A DNA stretch of 64,000 nt from Pseudomonas paeninsulae (GTDB taxonomy: Bacteria > Pseudomonadota > Gammaproteobacteria > Pseudomonadales > Pseudomonadaceae): NCBI RefSeq assembly GCF_035621475.1, contig NZ_CP141799.1:5196501-5260500 (forward strand), written 5' to 3'. The notes below the pieces were generated by a model. That model did not search any database. It saw only the letters and a list, made by a program, of their open reading frames with translations, and was not told the origin of the DNA. The position numbers and the translations under genes are program-made. Shown piece by piece: positions 49,143-59,889 of this stretch. Numbering within the stretch: position 1 is the first letter of the stretch; each line of letters opens with the position of its first letter.

Positions 49143-49179
49143 CCGTAGGATGGGTTGAGTACGGCTTAACCCGTCCTCC
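49143..49179. repeat. Compact copy of the GTAGGATGGGTT palindrome
   Basis: CGTAGGATGGGTTGAGTACG on the left, with a reversed AACCCGTCC arm on the right; a shorter hairpin version of the repeats at 5104 and 12693. It lies 11 bases past the TRAP gene stop, at its 3' end. Confidence 0.7.
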
Positions 49180-49189
49180 AAATATTTTC

Positions 49190-50284
49190 TCAACGCCAGT
49201 TATACAGCTCTTTCTCGGACAGCTTGTGCATCTGGCTGGCCTGGGCCTGGAAGGCCTTCATCGAGGCCCAGATACGTCCGTTCAGCTCGCTCTGTGCGGC
49301 CAGTTCGCCGAGCACCACTTCGGATTCACGCTGCATGGCGTCGAGCACTTCGTCGGGGAAGCGCTTGAGCAGGGTGCCCTGCTGCTTGAGTTCGTCCAGG
49401 GCCAGGGCGTTGTGGTAGACATAGTCGTCCAGCATGTCCTGGCTGGCGGCGCGGGCAGCCTCGGTGAGAATCGCCTGCAGGTCGGCCGGCAGGCTGTCGA
49501 GGGCCTGCTGGTTGATCAGCAGTTCGAGCACCGCCTGGGGTTCCTGCCAGCCCGGGTAGTAGTAGAACTTGGCGGCTTTATGCAGGCCGAAGGCCAGGTC
49601 GTTGTAAGGGCTGACCCAGTCGGTGGCATCGATGGCGTTGGTCTGCAGAGCGCTGAACACCTCGCCGCCGGGCAGGTTGACGGTGGTCGCACCGAGCTTG
49701 CTCAGGACTTCGCCACCGAGGCCCGGCATGCGGATCTTCAGGCCCTTGAGGTCGTCCAGCGAGTTGATTTCCTTGTTGTACCAGCCGCCCATCTGCATGC
49801 CGGTATTGCCCACCACCACCGGCTTGACCCCATAAGGTGCATAGGCCTCGTCCCACAGCGCCTGACCGCCACCCTTGCTCAGCCAGGCGTTCATTTCCGA
49901 GGTCGACAGGCCGAAGGGTACGGCGGTGAAGAACTGCGCCGCCGGCACCTTGCCTTTCCAGTAGTAGGCGGCGCCATGGCCCAGCTCGGCGGTGCCGCGC
50001 GAGACCGCATCGAACACCTCCAGCGGCGGCACCAGCTCACCGCCGGCATACACCTTGATGGTCAGGCGCCCGGCGCTCATGGTCTTGACCCGCTCAGCCA
50101 AACGCTCGGCGGCGGTGCCCAGGCCTGGGTAATTCTTCGGCCAGGCGGTGACCATCTTCCACTGGAAGCTCTGCGCCGGTTCGACGGCGGCTTGTTCGCT
50201 ACCGGCTTTTTCGTCATTGCAGCCGGCCAGGCCAAGGGCGGCGAGCAGCGCCACGGCAGCGGTGAAGAGGTTACGGCGGTTCAT
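49190..50284 (-). CDS. TRAP transporter substrate-binding protein (DctP family), orphan lipoprotein
   Basis: A 364-residue DctP-type binding protein with a lipoprotein signal (LLAALGLAGC-ND). Family segments: KMVTAWPKNYPGLGTAAERL, LIVKVYAGGEL-like KVYAGGELVPPLEVFDAVSR, and NAIDATDWVSPYNDLAFGLH with the conserved substrate arginine region upstream (KIRMPGLGGEVL). This subtype resembles TakP, which binds 2-oxo acids. No permease genes lie beside it, so it must use a permease elsewhere. uvrD follows upstream on the same strand, 44 bases away. Confidence 0.9.
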   Translation of the reverse strand: MNRRNLFTAAVALLAALGLAGCNDEKAGSEQAAVEPAQSFQWKMVTAWPKNYPGLGTAAERLAERVKTMSAGRLTIKVYAGGELVPPLEVFDAVSRGTAELGHGAAYYWKGKVPAAQFFTAVPFGLSTSEMNAWLSKGGGQALWDEAYAPYGVKPVVVGNTGMQMGGWYNKEINSLDDLKGLKIRMPGLGGEVLSKLGATTVNLPGGEVFSALQTNAIDATDWVSPYNDLAFGLHKAAKFYYYPGWQEPQAVLELLINQQALDSLPADLQAILTEAARAASQDMLDDYVYHNALALDELKQQGTLLKRFPDEVLDAMQRESEVVLGELAAQSELNGRIWASMKAFQAQASQMHKLSEKELYNWR

Positions 50285-50328
50285 CGGGGCGTCCTTATTG
50301 TTTGAATGTGCAGCCTATGGAATGTGCA

Positions 50329-52518
50329 TCACAACGCATCCAGCTTGGCGTAACCGAGCATCAGCCATTTGCTGCCTTCGCTCTCGAAATTCACTTGCAC
50401 CCGTGCCTGGGCGCCGGAGCCCTCGAAGTTGAGGATGGTGCCTTCGCCGAACAGCGCATGCTGCACGCGTTGGCCGAGGCTGAACGCGGTGTCTGGTATG
50501 GCACTGCCGGCGAACATGCTACTGCCGCTCATGCTGCGGCTGTTCCCGGTGAAGGGCCGGCTGACGCTATTGGACAGGCGCACTTCCTGGATCAGCTCCG
50601 CTGGAATTTCGCGGACGAAGCGCGAGATCGAGTTACGCGTTTCATTGCCATACAAGCGGCGGACTTCAGCGTAACTGATCACCAGTTTCTGCATGGCGCG
50701 GGTGATGCCGACATAGGCCAGGCGCCGCTCTTCCTCGAGCCGGCCGGGTTCTTCCAGGCTCATCTTGTGCGGGAACAGGCCTTCTTCCATGCCTACCAGG
50801 AACACCTGGGGAAACTCCAGGCCCTTGGAACTGTGCAGGGTCATCAGCTGGATGCTGTCTTCGTTTTCCGCCGCCTGGGTGTCGCCGGCTTCCAGCGAGG
50901 CGTGGCCGAGGAAGGCTTGCAACGGCGACTGCTCGTCATCTTCGCCGTTATCGAAGGTGCGCGCGGCGCTGACCAGTTCCTCCAGGTTCTCGATGCGCGC
51001 CTGGGCTTTTTCGCCTTTCTCCGCCTGGTGGTAGGCAATCAGCCCGCTCTGCTCGATCACCGTCTGGGTCATCAGGTGCAGCGGCATGCTCAGCACCTTG
51101 GCCGCGAGGTTCTCGATCAACTCGACAAAGCCGGCCAGGGCGCCCGAGGCACGGGCCGGCAGGGCCTTGTTGGCGACCATCAGGCGCACCGCCTCCCACA
51201 TCGCCACGTCATGCTCGCGGGCGTAGGCGCGGATCGCTTCGACGCTCTTCTCGCCGATACCGCGCGCCGGTACGTTGATCACCCGCTCCAGCGCCGCGTC
51301 GTTGCCGCGGCCGTCGAGCAGGCGTAGATAGGCCATGGCGTTCTTGATTTCGGCGCGCTCGAAGAAGCGCTGGCCGCCATAGATGCGGTAGGGAATCTTC
51401 TCGCGCAGCAGCGCCTCTTCGAGCACCCGCGACTGGGCGTTGGAGCGGTAGAGAATGGCGATTTCGCTGCGTTTGAGGCCGTCCTTGCGCAGGGCGTCTT
51501 CGATCGTCTCGACCACGTAGCGGGCTTCGTCGTGTTCATTGAAGGCGGCGTACAGGCTGATCGGCTCGCCGTCGCCGTCTTCGGTCCACAATTCCTTGCC
51601 CAGGCGCCCCTGGTTGTTGGCGATCAGCGCGTTGGCGGCCTTGAGGATGCCGGCGCTGGAGCGATAGTTCTGCTCCAGGCGGACGGTTTCGGCGGCCGGG
51701 AAGTCGCGGCTGTACTGGTGGATATTCTCGATCTTGGCCCCGCGCCAGCCGTAGATCGACTGGTCGTCGTCGCCGACCACCATCAGGCTCTCGCCGCCCC
51801 TGGCCAGCAGGCGCAGCCAGGCGTACTGCACGGCGTTGGTGTCCTGGAACTCGTCGACCAGGATATGCCGGAAGCGCCGCTGGTAATGTTCGAGCAGGCC
51901 CGGCTTGTCGCGCCACAGGTCGAGCGCGCGCAGCAGCAGTTCGGAGAAGTCGATCACCCCGGCGCGGGCGCAGGCCGCTTCATAGGCTTCGTAGATTTTC
52001 AGCATGGTGGCGAGGAACAGGTCGCCGCCGGGCTGGATGTTCTTCGGCCGCAGGCCTTCATCCTTCTGCCCATTGATAAACCATTGCGCCTGCTTGACCG
52101 GCCAGCGCTGCTCATCCAGGCCCAGCTCGCGCATCACCCGCTTGACCAGGCGCTGCTGGTCGTCGGAGTCGAGGATCTGGAAATTTTCCTGCAGGCCGGC
52201 TTCCTGCCAGTGCGCCCGCAACAGGCGGTGGGCCAGGCCGTGGAAGGTGCCGACCCACATGCCGGCCGGATTGACGCCGAGCATCTGTTCGATGCGCGCG
52301 CGCATTTCGGCGGCGGCCTTGTTGGTGAAGGTCACCGACAGGACGCTGTGCGGCGAGGCGTTGACGATCTGGATCAGCCAGGCGATACGGTGCACCAGCA
52401 CCCGGGTCTTGCCGGAGCCGGCGCCGGCCAGCACCAGTTGCTGGCCCAGGCCGGCGGCTACGGCCTGGCGCTGGGCATCGTTGAGGGAGGCGATCAGGAG
52501 TTCGGGGTCATTTTGCAT
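50329..52518 (-). CDS. uvrD: DNA helicase II UvrD
   Basis: An SF1 helicase of 729 residues that unwinds DNA in nucleotide-excision and mismatch repair. Helicase motifs: Walker A AGAGSGKTRVL, SVTFTNKAAAEMRARI (Ia), LVDEFQDTNAVQY (II), VGDDDQSIYGWRGA (III), LEQNYRSS (IV) and VTRAMQKL-like GITRAMQKL (VI). The C-terminal Tudor-like tail ARVQVNFESEGSKWLMLGYA is present. Length and motifs are complete. Confidence 0.97.
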   Translation of the reverse strand: MQNDPELLIASLNDAQRQAVAAGLGQQLVLAGAGSGKTRVLVHRIAWLIQIVNASPHSVLSVTFTNKAAAEMRARIEQMLGVNPAGMWVGTFHGLAHRLLRAHWQEAGLQENFQILDSDDQQRLVKRVMRELGLDEQRWPVKQAQWFINGQKDEGLRPKNIQPGGDLFLATMLKIYEAYEAACARAGVIDFSELLLRALDLWRDKPGLLEHYQRRFRHILVDEFQDTNAVQYAWLRLLARGGESLMVVGDDDQSIYGWRGAKIENIHQYSRDFPAAETVRLEQNYRSSAGILKAANALIANNQGRLGKELWTEDGDGEPISLYAAFNEHDEARYVVETIEDALRKDGLKRSEIAILYRSNAQSRVLEEALLREKIPYRIYGGQRFFERAEIKNAMAYLRLLDGRGNDAALERVINVPARGIGEKSVEAIRAYAREHDVAMWEAVRLMVANKALPARASGALAGFVELIENLAAKVLSMPLHLMTQTVIEQSGLIAYHQAEKGEKAQARIENLEELVSAARTFDNGEDDEQSPLQAFLGHASLEAGDTQAAENEDSIQLMTLHSSKGLEFPQVFLVGMEEGLFPHKMSLEEPGRLEEERRLAYVGITRAMQKLVISYAEVRRLYGNETRNSISRFVREIPAELIQEVRLSNSVSRPFTGNSRSMSGSSMFAGSAIPDTAFSLGQRVQHALFGEGTILNFEGSGAQARVQVNFESEGSKWLMLGYAKLDAL

Positions 52519-52749
52519 CGCGGCATTCTAGGGGGCGGCGGCAACGAGGGCAAACCGGGTAAGCCGCGCATGCCAGCAGCGCGGCCAATGGACGACCGGC
52601 AAGTCACCTTGCCGGGTGGTTGTTGCAGGTCATCCTGGTCGCGCAAAGTCACTTGCTGGGCCTATGAATTTGCACAGATGATTGTTGGGCGATGCCTCTA
52701 GCTCGGGTATGCTCCGCCGACCTAGGCACCCATTCCAAGAAAATAGCCT

Positions 52750-55626
52750 ATGACCCAGACCGCTAGCGCCGCTGCCGAATTGACGCCGGACACTACACGC
52801 GAGATTCGTCAGCAATTCGCCACGGATATCGCCATCGAACGGACCCGCCTGCTGTATCAAGGCTCGTGGGTGCCTACGCTATTCATGCTGCTCAATGGCG
52901 CGGCCTGTGCCTATTTGCTCTGGGCGCCGCCGAGCCGTGTGTTGCTCTCCGGCTGGCTGATCTGGCTGGTGCTGCTGGCCGTTCTGCGCCTGCTCCAGGT
53001 CAGCGCATTCAATCGCGCCCAGCCGAGCAGCCAGGTGCAAGCGCATTGGCGGCGCAACTTCCTGCTTGGCGCCGGCGCATCCGGTCTGACCCTGGCCTTC
53101 GCCGCCATCGCCCTGGTGCCGGCCGATGTGTTCTACCAGCAGGCCCTGGTCTACGGCCTGATCGCCGCGGCGACCCTGTCCGCCAGCGTGGCCTATGCCG
53201 TCAGCCTGTCGGCCTTCCTGACCTTCGCCTTGCCCTGCTTGCTGCCGTCGGTGGCGTATCTGCTGCTCAGCGAACATAGCCTGCTGCGTGGCTGGGGCGT
53301 GCTTGGCGGCATCCTGCTGGTGACCCTGTTGGTGGTGGTCTGGCAGGTCAACCGCCTGGTGCAGCGCAGCCTGTTGCAGCGCTTCCAGAATCAGGCGCTG
53401 ATCGGCCGCCTGGAACATGCCCGGCAACAGGCCGAGGCGCTCAATGGCGAACTGGCCCACGAAGTCGAGCAGCGTAGCTGGGCCGAAGGCGAGTTGCGCA
53501 CGGCCCATGATGAGCTGGAAATGCGCGTGGCCGAGCGCACCCTGGAGCTGGACGCCACCACCCACGCCCTGAGCAAGAGCGAGGCGCGCCTGGCCCTGGC
53601 CCTGGAGGCCAGCGAACTGGGGTTGTGGGACTGGAATCTGCAGAGCGATGAAGTGCACCACTCGCAGCTCAAGGAAATTTTCGGCCTCGAACCCGAGGCG
53701 GTGCAGGTCATGCTGCGCGACCTCAAGCCGCGCCTGCACCCGGACGATCTGCCGTTGCTGCGCCGGGCCCTGGTCGAGCACATGAAGGGCCGCAGCGACG
53801 GTTATCAGATCGAATACCGGGTCAAGCATGCCGATGGCCATTGGGTCTGGGTCGAGGATCGCGGCCGCGCGGTGGAACGCGACGCCCGAGGTCGGGTGCT
53901 GCGCATGCTCGGTACGCGGCGCACCATCACCGCACGCAAGCAGCAGGAAGAGCAACAGCGGCTGGCCGCCACGGTGTTCGAGGCGGCCAGCGAAGGCATC
54001 GTCATCCTCGACCCGGATTACCGCCTGCTGGCAGTCAACCAGGCATTCAGCCAGGTCACCGGCTATCGCCAGGAAGACGTGCTCGGCAAGAGCGTCGCCA
54101 GCCTGATCAGCAGCCGCGACACCCGTCACCAGTATCAGCTGATCCGCCTGGAGCTGGAGCGCGGCGACCACTGGCAGGGCGAATTGATCGAGACGCGCAA
54201 GAACGGCGAACTCTACCCGCAATTGCTGCAACTCAAGGTGGTGCGCGATGCGCGGGGGCTGGTCAGTCATATCGTCGGCTTCTTCGCCGACCTGTCGTCG
54301 CGGCGCGAGGCCGAGGAGCGTCTGCGCTATCTGTCGCACTACGACGACCTCACCGGCCTGGCCAACCGCAGCCTGTTCAAGGCGCGTCTGCACGAGGCCA
54401 GTCAACGTTCGCGGCAGAGCGGGCGCAGCCTGGCCCTGCTGCACGTCGACCTGGATCGTTTCAAGTGGCTCAACGACAGCCTGGGCCATGAAGTGGCCGA
54501 CCAATTACTGCGGCAGATGAGCCGGCGCCTGAGTCAGGCCATGCCCGAGGCCGACACCATTGCGCGCTTGTCCGGCGACGAATTTGCCGTGTTGCTCGAT
54601 TCCTACGGCAGCCTCTCGACCCTGGCGCGCATGGCCAGCCGCCTGCTGGCCAAGTTGCGCCTGCCGATGACCGTCGGCGGCCAGGAGCTGGTGGTCAGCG
54701 CTTCCGTGGGCATCAGCCTGCTGCCGGACAACGCGCGGGAGATCTCCACCCTGGTCAGTCAGGCCGACATGGCCATGCAGCACGCCAAGCACCTAGGCGG
54801 GAACACCTTCCAGTTCTTCACCGACAACCTGCAGGCCTGCACCCTGGAACGCCTGCAGCTGGAGACCCAGCTGCGCAAGGCGATCGACGAGAACCAGCTG
54901 GAGGTGTTCTATCAACCCAAGCTGTGCCTGGCCGACGACAGCCTGAATGCCGCCGAGGCGTTGGTGCGCTGGCGCCATCCCGAGCGCGGGCTGGTGCCAC
55001 CGGGAGATTTCATCGGTCTGGCCGAGGAAACCGGACTGATCGCACCGATCGGCGAATTCGTCCTGCGCCGCGCCTGCCAGCAGGCGCGGGACTGGCAGCT
55101 GCAGGGTCTGGCGCAGATCCGTGTGTCGGTCAACCTGTCGGTGCATCAGTTGCGCCAGGGCAAGCTGACCAGCCTGGTGCGCCAGGTGCTCGACGAAACC
55201 GGCCTGGCGCCGCAGTTCCTCGAGCTCGAATTGACCGAGAGCCAGTTGCTCGACAACGTCGAAAGCGTCATCACCACCTTTCAGCAGCTGCGTGACCTGG
55301 GGGTGAAACTGGCGATCGACGACTTCGGTACCGGCTACTCCTCGCTCAGTTACCTCAAGCGTTTCCCGGTGGACTACGTGAAGATCGACCAGACCTTCAT
55401 CCGCGACCTGGCGCTCGGCGGCGAGGATGCGGCGATTACCCGCGCGATCATCGTCATGGCCCATAGCCTGGAGCTGAAAGTGGTCGCCGAAGGGGTGGAA
55501 ACCCAAGCGCAAATGGATTTCCTCAAGGCCCACCAGTGCGACGAGATTCAGGGCTACCTGATCAGCAAACCGGTGCCGGCCGAGCAATTCGCCCAGTTTC
55601 TGCGCGACCAGGCCGACGCCCGCTGA
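52750..55626 (+). CDS. PAS-GGDEF-EAL signalling protein with degenerate SGDEF
   Basis: A 958-residue membrane protein of cyclic-di-GMP turnover. An N-terminal helical sensor (about 35-200, roughly five helices) and a coiled coil are followed by two PAS/PAC domains (about 280-400 and 405-525), a GGDEF domain with the site changed to SGDEF near 608, and an EAL domain with EALVRW at 736. The EAL catalytic set ([40 protein letters not shown]) is complete, so phosphodiesterase activity is expected; the altered GGDEF is probably regulatory. No cognate genes adjoin it. Confidence 0.95.
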   Translation: MTQTASAAAELTPDTTREIRQQFATDIAIERTRLLYQGSWVPTLFMLLNGAACAYLLWAPPSRVLLSGWLIWLVLLAVLRLLQVSAFNRAQPSSQVQAHWRRNFLLGAGASGLTLAFAAIALVPADVFYQQALVYGLIAAATLSASVAYAVSLSAFLTFALPCLLPSVAYLLLSEHSLLRGWGVLGGILLVTLLVVVWQVNRLVQRSLLQRFQNQALIGRLEHARQQAEALNGELAHEVEQRSWAEGELRTAHDELEMRVAERTLELDATTHALSKSEARLALALEASELGLWDWNLQSDEVHHSQLKEIFGLEPEAVQVMLRDLKPRLHPDDLPLLRRALVEHMKGRSDGYQIEYRVKHADGHWVWVEDRGRAVERDARGRVLRMLGTRRTITARKQQEEQQRLAATVFEAASEGIVILDPDYRLLAVNQAFSQVTGYRQEDVLGKSVASLISSRDTRHQYQLIRLELERGDHWQGELIETRKNGELYPQLLQLKVVRDARGLVSHIVGFFADLSSRREAEERLRYLSHYDDLTGLANRSLFKARLHEASQRSRQSGRSLALLHVDLDRFKWLNDSLGHEVADQLLRQMSRRLSQAMPEADTIARLSGDEFAVLLDSYGSLSTLARMASRLLAKLRLPMTVGGQELVVSASVGISLLPDNAREISTLVSQADMAMQHAKHLGGNTFQFFTDNLQACTLERLQLETQLRKAIDENQLEVFYQPKLCLADDSLNAAEALVRWRHPERGLVPPGDFIGLAEETGLIAPIGEFVLRRACQQARDWQLQGLAQIRVSVNLSVHQLRQGKLTSLVRQVLDETGLAPQFLELELTESQLLDNVESVITTFQQLRDLGVKLAIDDFGTGYSSLSYLKRFPVDYVKIDQTFIRDLALGGEDAAITRAIIVMAHSLELKVVAEGVETQAQMDFLKAHQCDEIQGYLISKPVPAEQFAQFLRDQADAR

Positions 55627-55746
55627 GGTGATGTCGCTGCGCGCCCCCGGGACGTGCCGGGCAAGGGCCGTGGCCTGCCGGCGCAATCGATGCCGCCGCT
55701 GGCCGTGGTCGAACTGACGCGGGTGGAGTAACGAGGTTGGCCTGGG

Positions 55747-57177
55747 TCAGGCCGCGACTATCACATCGCCGTGATTCTCCGGCTCGATCAGCGCCCGGTG
55801 CAGCGTGGCCACGGCGGCAGCATAGTCGTCCTCGTTGACCACGCACTGCATCCCCACCTGGCGGATCGATTGGTGCACCGCCTGAATGCTGATGCCCGCT
55901 TCTGCTAGCGCCGCCACCGTCTTGGCGAGGATGCCCTTGACCTTCAGGTCCGAGCCGATCGCCGAGACGATGGCGACGTTGTGCACGGTCACCTCGGCGG
56001 CCGGGTAGCGCTCCTCGATCAGTCGCGCGGCGCGGTTGATCAGCTTGCGCGAACCCGAGGCGTAATAGGTGATGCTGTTGGCGTCGGAGTCCTTGTTGAC
56101 CACGTATAGCTTGAGCTGCTTGAGCAGCTTGGTGATCTCCACGTCATAGCCGACATCGCCAAGCATGTCCTGGTCGAACACTTCCAGGCCGAACACGTCC
56201 TTGCGCCCGGCGATGATCTCCACGCAGGGCCGCTCGCTGCGGTAGTTCTGGCTGATCAGGGTACCGGTATGCTCGGGCTCGAAGGCGTTCTTGATCCGCA
56301 GTTCGATGCCGGCACTGCGCAGGGTCTTGGCCGCACGCGGATGGATCGCTTCCATGCCCAGATTGGACAGCTGGTCGGCGACGTCGTAGTTGGTGCGGCC
56401 GATGGTCACCACCTGGCCTGCGCCAACCAGTTTGGGGTCGGCGCTGCTGAGGTGGAATTCCTTGTGGATGATCGCTTCGCGGGCGCCGGTGGCGGCGGCG
56501 ATCTGGGCGAAGGTGATCTCGCTGTAGCCGCGGTCGAAGGTGTTCATCAACCCTTCGCGGCAATGGGTGTAACCGGTGGCGACGGCCAGTTCGCGACTCA
56601 GGTCGACCTCGGCGAAGCGACTGCCGATCATCGCCTCGAATGCCAGTGGCGCATCCAGGTGCCAGCCGGTGAGGTCGACCAGCTTGGCGTTGACCCCGCG
56701 CTGCTTGAGCGCCAGCACGGTATTGAAGGCGCTGTGCGCTTCGCCCAACGAGGCGAGCATCTCGCGCACCTTCATCAGGTGTTCGCTCAGTTGGAAGTGG
56801 CCGTAGGCGCACAGCCGTTGCAGGCTGCGCATGCATTCGCCGGCATCGTCGATGCGCGAACCGATGAACTGGTTGGCCGCATGCCGCTCGAATTCGCCGT
56901 CGAACAGCGCGGCATTCTGCGCCAGCATCTGTTGGCGCACCGTTGCCAGCGCCTCGCTCCAGGCTTCTTCGCTGCGCGCGTCGGCGAAGCGCTGGTAGAC
57001 ACCGGGTTCGCCGGTCTTCTTGTGCTCCAGTAACAGGTTGGTCATGCCGCTGTAAGCCGAAACGACGAAGACCCGCTGATACAGCTGGTCGTCCTGTCGT
57101 CGGCCGATAAGGATGTTGTCGAGCACTTCCTCGAAGCGGCTCATGGAGGTGCCGCCGATTTTTTCTACGGTATGCAT
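55747..57177 (-). CDS. ask: Ectoine-cluster aspartokinase (Ask_Ect)
   Basis: Aspartate kinase of 476 residues that commits aspartate to the ectoine route. The N-terminus HTVEKIGGTSMSRFEEVLDN is the kinase lysine site, RVFVVSAYSGMTNLLLEHK follows, and GYTHCREGLMNTFDRGYSEI marks the specialised Ask_Ect type. C-terminal ACT domains (about 340-476) are present; Ask_Ect enzymes are less feedback-inhibited by threonine and lysine. It follows ectD at a gap containing a 10-bp hairpin. ATG at 57177 is the chosen start. Confidence 0.94.
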   Translation of the reverse strand: MHTVEKIGGTSMSRFEEVLDNILIGRRQDDQLYQRVFVVSAYSGMTNLLLEHKKTGEPGVYQRFADARSEEAWSEALATVRQQMLAQNAALFDGEFERHAANQFIGSRIDDAGECMRSLQRLCAYGHFQLSEHLMKVREMLASLGEAHSAFNTVLALKQRGVNAKLVDLTGWHLDAPLAFEAMIGSRFAEVDLSRELAVATGYTHCREGLMNTFDRGYSEITFAQIAAATGAREAIIHKEFHLSSADPKLVGAGQVVTIGRTNYDVADQLSNLGMEAIHPRAAKTLRSAGIELRIKNAFEPEHTGTLISQNYRSERPCVEIIAGRKDVFGLEVFDQDMLGDVGYDVEITKLLKQLKLYVVNKDSDANSITYYASGSRKLINRAARLIEERYPAAEVTVHNVAIVSAIGSDLKVKGILAKTVAALAEAGISIQAVHQSIRQVGMQCVVNEDDYAAAVATLHRALIEPENHGDVIVAA

Positions 57178-57235
57178 GAGACTCCGATCGTGGTGATTTC
57201 GGCGGGTGGCCGACAAGCGCCCACCCAGAAAGAGA

Positions 57236-57259
57236 ACAGGCCCGCTGTTGCGGGCCTGT
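57236..57259. terminator. Hairpin between ectD and ask
   Basis: A 10-bp perfect stem ACAGGCCCGC / GCGGGCCTGT with a 4-base loop, 8 bases after the ectD stop on the minus strand; the following bases are TCTCTTTC. It may end ectABCD transcripts partially, lowering ask expression. Confidence 0.65.
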
Positions 57260-57266
57260 CTGTGGG

Positions 57267-58175
57267 TCAGAGGTATTCTTGCGGCCGGATATCCAGCACG
57301 GAGAAATCCTCGCGCTCGGCGACGAAGGCCGGGCGTGGTGTGTGCGCGCAGAAGGGCGCCTGTAGCGCGTTGTCCACCTGGTTGTAGACATAGAACAGGT
57401 TGCTGCGCGCGCTGGGGGTGATGTTGCTGTTGGAGCCGTGGAGGATGTTGCTGTCGAAGAACACCACGCTGCCGGCCGGGCCGAGGGCGGTGTCGATACC
57501 GTAGCGGCCAGCCATCTCGCTCAGGCTGTGGTCATCCGGCACGCCGAACTGCTGCTTGCGCAGGGACTCTTGGTGGTGATTCTCCGGCGTGGCGCCGACA
57601 CAGCGCACGTAGTGCTTGTGCGAGCCGGGGATCAGCAGCAGCGGGCCGTTATGCGGCTCGTTGTCGGTGAGCAGGATCGAGCAGCTCAGCGCACGCATGC
57701 GCGGCATGCCGTCCTCGACGTGCCAGGTTTCGAAATCCGAATGCCAGTAGAACTCCTTGCCGGTGAAGCTCGGTTTGAAGTTCATCCGCGACTGATGCAC
57801 GTACAGCTCGCCGCCGAGCAAAAAGCGCGCGATGCCGGCGATGCGCTCGTCGCGGGCAACCTGGGCGAACAGCGGGTTGTCCTTGTGGACGGCGAACACC
57901 GAGCGCACCGCGCCACTTTCCGGTTCGCTGATGGTCTTGGCGGAGTCCGCCAGCGCCGGGTCGCGGCGTACGCGGTCGAGCTCCTGGAGCAACACCGCCA
58001 CCTCGTCGGCGCTGAACACGTCGTGCAGCACCAGGTAGCCGTCGCGCTCGTAGCGCTCGATCTGCTGGGCGCTGATCGGCGCATTTTCCAGGTCGTTACG
58101 GTAGACCACCGGGTCCAGGCGGTCCTGCCAGCTCGGTTGTTCCTGCTGGCGCGAAGGGTATAGATCGGTCTGCAC
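57267..58175 (-). CDS. ectD: Ectoine 5-hydroxylase EctD
   Basis: Fe(II)/2-oxoglutarate dioxygenase making 5-hydroxyectoine from ectoine; 302 residues. The family signature FYWHSDFETWHVEDGMPRMR carries the iron ligands H and D; a distal histidine in LLIPGSHKHY and arginine in SARSNLFYVYNQVD complete cofactor binding. YERDGYLVLHDVFSADEVA is the usual N-terminal part. It follows ectC in the operon. Hydroxyectoine production implies protection against desiccation or heat as well as salt. Confidence 0.95.
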   Translation of the reverse strand: MQTDLYPSRQQEQPSWQDRLDPVVYRNDLENAPISAQQIERYERDGYLVLHDVFSADEVAVLLQELDRVRRDPALADSAKTISEPESGAVRSVFAVHKDNPLFAQVARDERIAGIARFLLGGELYVHQSRMNFKPSFTGKEFYWHSDFETWHVEDGMPRMRALSCSILLTDNEPHNGPLLLIPGSHKHYVRCVGATPENHHQESLRKQQFGVPDDHSLSEMAGRYGIDTALGPAGSVVFFDSNILHGSNSNITPSARSNLFYVYNQVDNALQAPFCAHTPRPAFVAEREDFSVLDIRPQEYL

Positions 58176-58196
58176 GGGTGACTCCTCCGAGTCTGA

Positions 58197-58592
58197 TCAG
58201 GCGACGGGTTCTGCCTCCAGCGGATAGACACCGCTTTCGTCATGCACTTCCTTGCCGTTGAGCGGCGGATTGAACACACAGGCCATCTGCATTTCCGTGG
58301 TGCCGCGCAGCAGGTGCTCGTCGTGCTGGTCGAGGATGTACAGGGTGCCGGGGGCGATCGGGTAGATCTTGCCGTCGGCAATGGTCTCTATCTCGCCTTC
58401 ACCGCTGATGCAGTACACCGATTCCAGGTGGTTCTGGTACCAGATGTGGGTCTCGGTGTTGGCGTAGATAGTGGTGATGTGAAAGGAAAAGCCCATCTTG
58501 TCGTCCTTGAGCAGCATGCGCGTGCTGTCCCAGGTTTCGCTGACGATCTTGCGGTTGGACTGCTCGCAGTCGGCGAGGGTACGTACGATCAT
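58197..58592 (-). CDS. ectC: Ectoine synthase EctC
   Basis: Cupin enzyme cyclising N-gamma-acetyl-diaminobutyrate to ectoine; 131 residues, full length. Segments [60 protein letters not shown] and [11 protein letters not shown] carry the metal and substrate residues of the family. It lies between ectB and ectD at short spacings of 10 and 21 bases, on one transcript. Confidence 0.97.
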   Translation of the reverse strand: MIVRTLADCEQSNRKIVSETWDSTRMLLKDDKMGFSFHITTIYANTETHIWYQNHLESVYCISGEGEIETIADGKIYPIAPGTLYILDQHDEHLLRGTTEMQMACVFNPPLNGKEVHDESGVYPLEAEPVA

Positions 58593-58602
58593 ATTCAGCT
58601 CC

Positions 58603-59889
58603 TCAAGAGGCCTTAGAGGCCTGGTTGGCGGTTTGTTCGGCCATCACGGCGGCGAAGGCCGCGTCGAGGATGGTCATGGCCTTGTCGATCTGCGCTTCGC
58701 TGATAATCAGCGGGCACAGGCACTTGACCACCTCGCTGTGGGCGCCGCTGGTTTCGATCACCAGGCCGTGCTCGAAGGCATGGCGGCAGATGGCGGACGC
58801 GGTGTCGCCATCCGGGCAGCTGATGCCGATCATCATGCCGCGACCTTTGATGAACAACGAATCCGGGCCATAGCGACGGACGATCTTGTTCATGCCATCG
58901 GCGATGCGCTTGCCCTTGGCGCGCACGCTCTTGGCGAACTCGTCGTCGCGCCAGAAGTGCTCGATGGCGGCGGCGGCGGTGACAAAGGCGTGGTTGTTCC
59001 CGCGGAAGGTGCCGTTGTGCTCGCCCGGCTTCCACTGGTCCAGCTCCTTGCGCAGCAGCAGCATGGCGAACGGCAGACCGAAGCCGCTGAGCGACTTGGA
59101 CAGGGCGATCATGTCCGGCTTGATGCCCATTTCCTCGAAGCTGAAGAAACTGCCGGTGCGCCCGCAGCCGGCCTGGATGTCGTCGACGATCAGCAGCATC
59201 TGGTGCTTGCGGCAGAGCTTCTCCAGCTTGCGCACCCACTCGGCGGAAGCGGCATTCAGCCCACCTTCGCCCTGCACCACTTCGACGATGACCGCGGCCG
59301 GCTTGTCGATGCCACTGCTCGGGTCGCTGAGCAGCTTGTCCATCATGCCGATGGTGTTGACCTTGTCGCCGAAATAGTTGGCGTAGGGCATGCGGCTGAC
59401 GTCGGTCAGTGGCACGCCAGCGGCTCCGCGATGGTGCTGGTTGCCGGTGGCGGCCAGGGCGCCGATGCTGCAGCCGTGGAAGCCGTTGGTGAAGCTGATG
59501 ATATTGCTGCGCCCGGTGACCTTGCGCGCCAGCTTCAATGCGGCTTCCACCGCGTTGGTGCCGGTTGGCCCGGTGAACTGCATCACGTAGTCGTGCATGC
59601 CGCGCGGCTTGAGAATCAAGCGGCTGAAGGTCTCGAGGAATCGCTCCTTGGCATCGGAATACATGTCCAGGCCGTGGGTGATGCCGTCGTTGCCGATGTA
59701 GTCGAGCAACGCCTGCTTGAGCACCGGGTGGTTATGCCCGTAGTTGAGCGTACCGGCACCGGCGAGGAAGTCGATGTAGTGTTTGCCGTCGCGGGTGATC
59801 AGTTCAGAACCGCGCGCTTGGTCGAATACCACGGGGAATGAGCGGCAATAGCTCCTGACGGACGATTCATTCTGTTCGAAGAGTTTCAT
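58603..59889 (-). CDS. ectB: Diaminobutyrate-2-oxoglutarate transaminase EctB
   Basis: PLP enzyme turning aspartate semialdehyde into diaminobutyrate with glutamate; 428 residues. [40 protein letters not shown], the aspartate in [20 protein letters not shown] and the PLP lysine in [14 protein letters not shown] are intact. Its ATG overlaps the ectA stop (ATGA), so ectA and ectB are coupled. The order ectA-ectB-ectC-ectD-ask is that of other Pseudomonas. Confidence 0.97.
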   Translation of the reverse strand: MKLFEQNESSVRSYCRSFPVVFDQARGSELITRDGKHYIDFLAGAGTLNYGHNHPVLKQALLDYIGNDGITHGLDMYSDAKERFLETFSRLILKPRGMHDYVMQFTGPTGTNAVEAALKLARKVTGRSNIISFTNGFHGCSIGALAATGNQHHRGAAGVPLTDVSRMPYANYFGDKVNTIGMMDKLLSDPSSGIDKPAAVIVEVVQGEGGLNAASAEWVRKLEKLCRKHQMLLIVDDIQAGCGRTGSFFSFEEMGIKPDMIALSKSLSGFGLPFAMLLLRKELDQWKPGEHNGTFRGNNHAFVTAAAAIEHFWRDDEFAKSVRAKGKRIADGMNKIVRRYGPDSLFIKGRGMMIGISCPDGDTASAICRHAFEHGLVIETSGAHSEVVKCLCPLIISEAQIDKAMTILDAAFAAVMAEQTANQASKAS

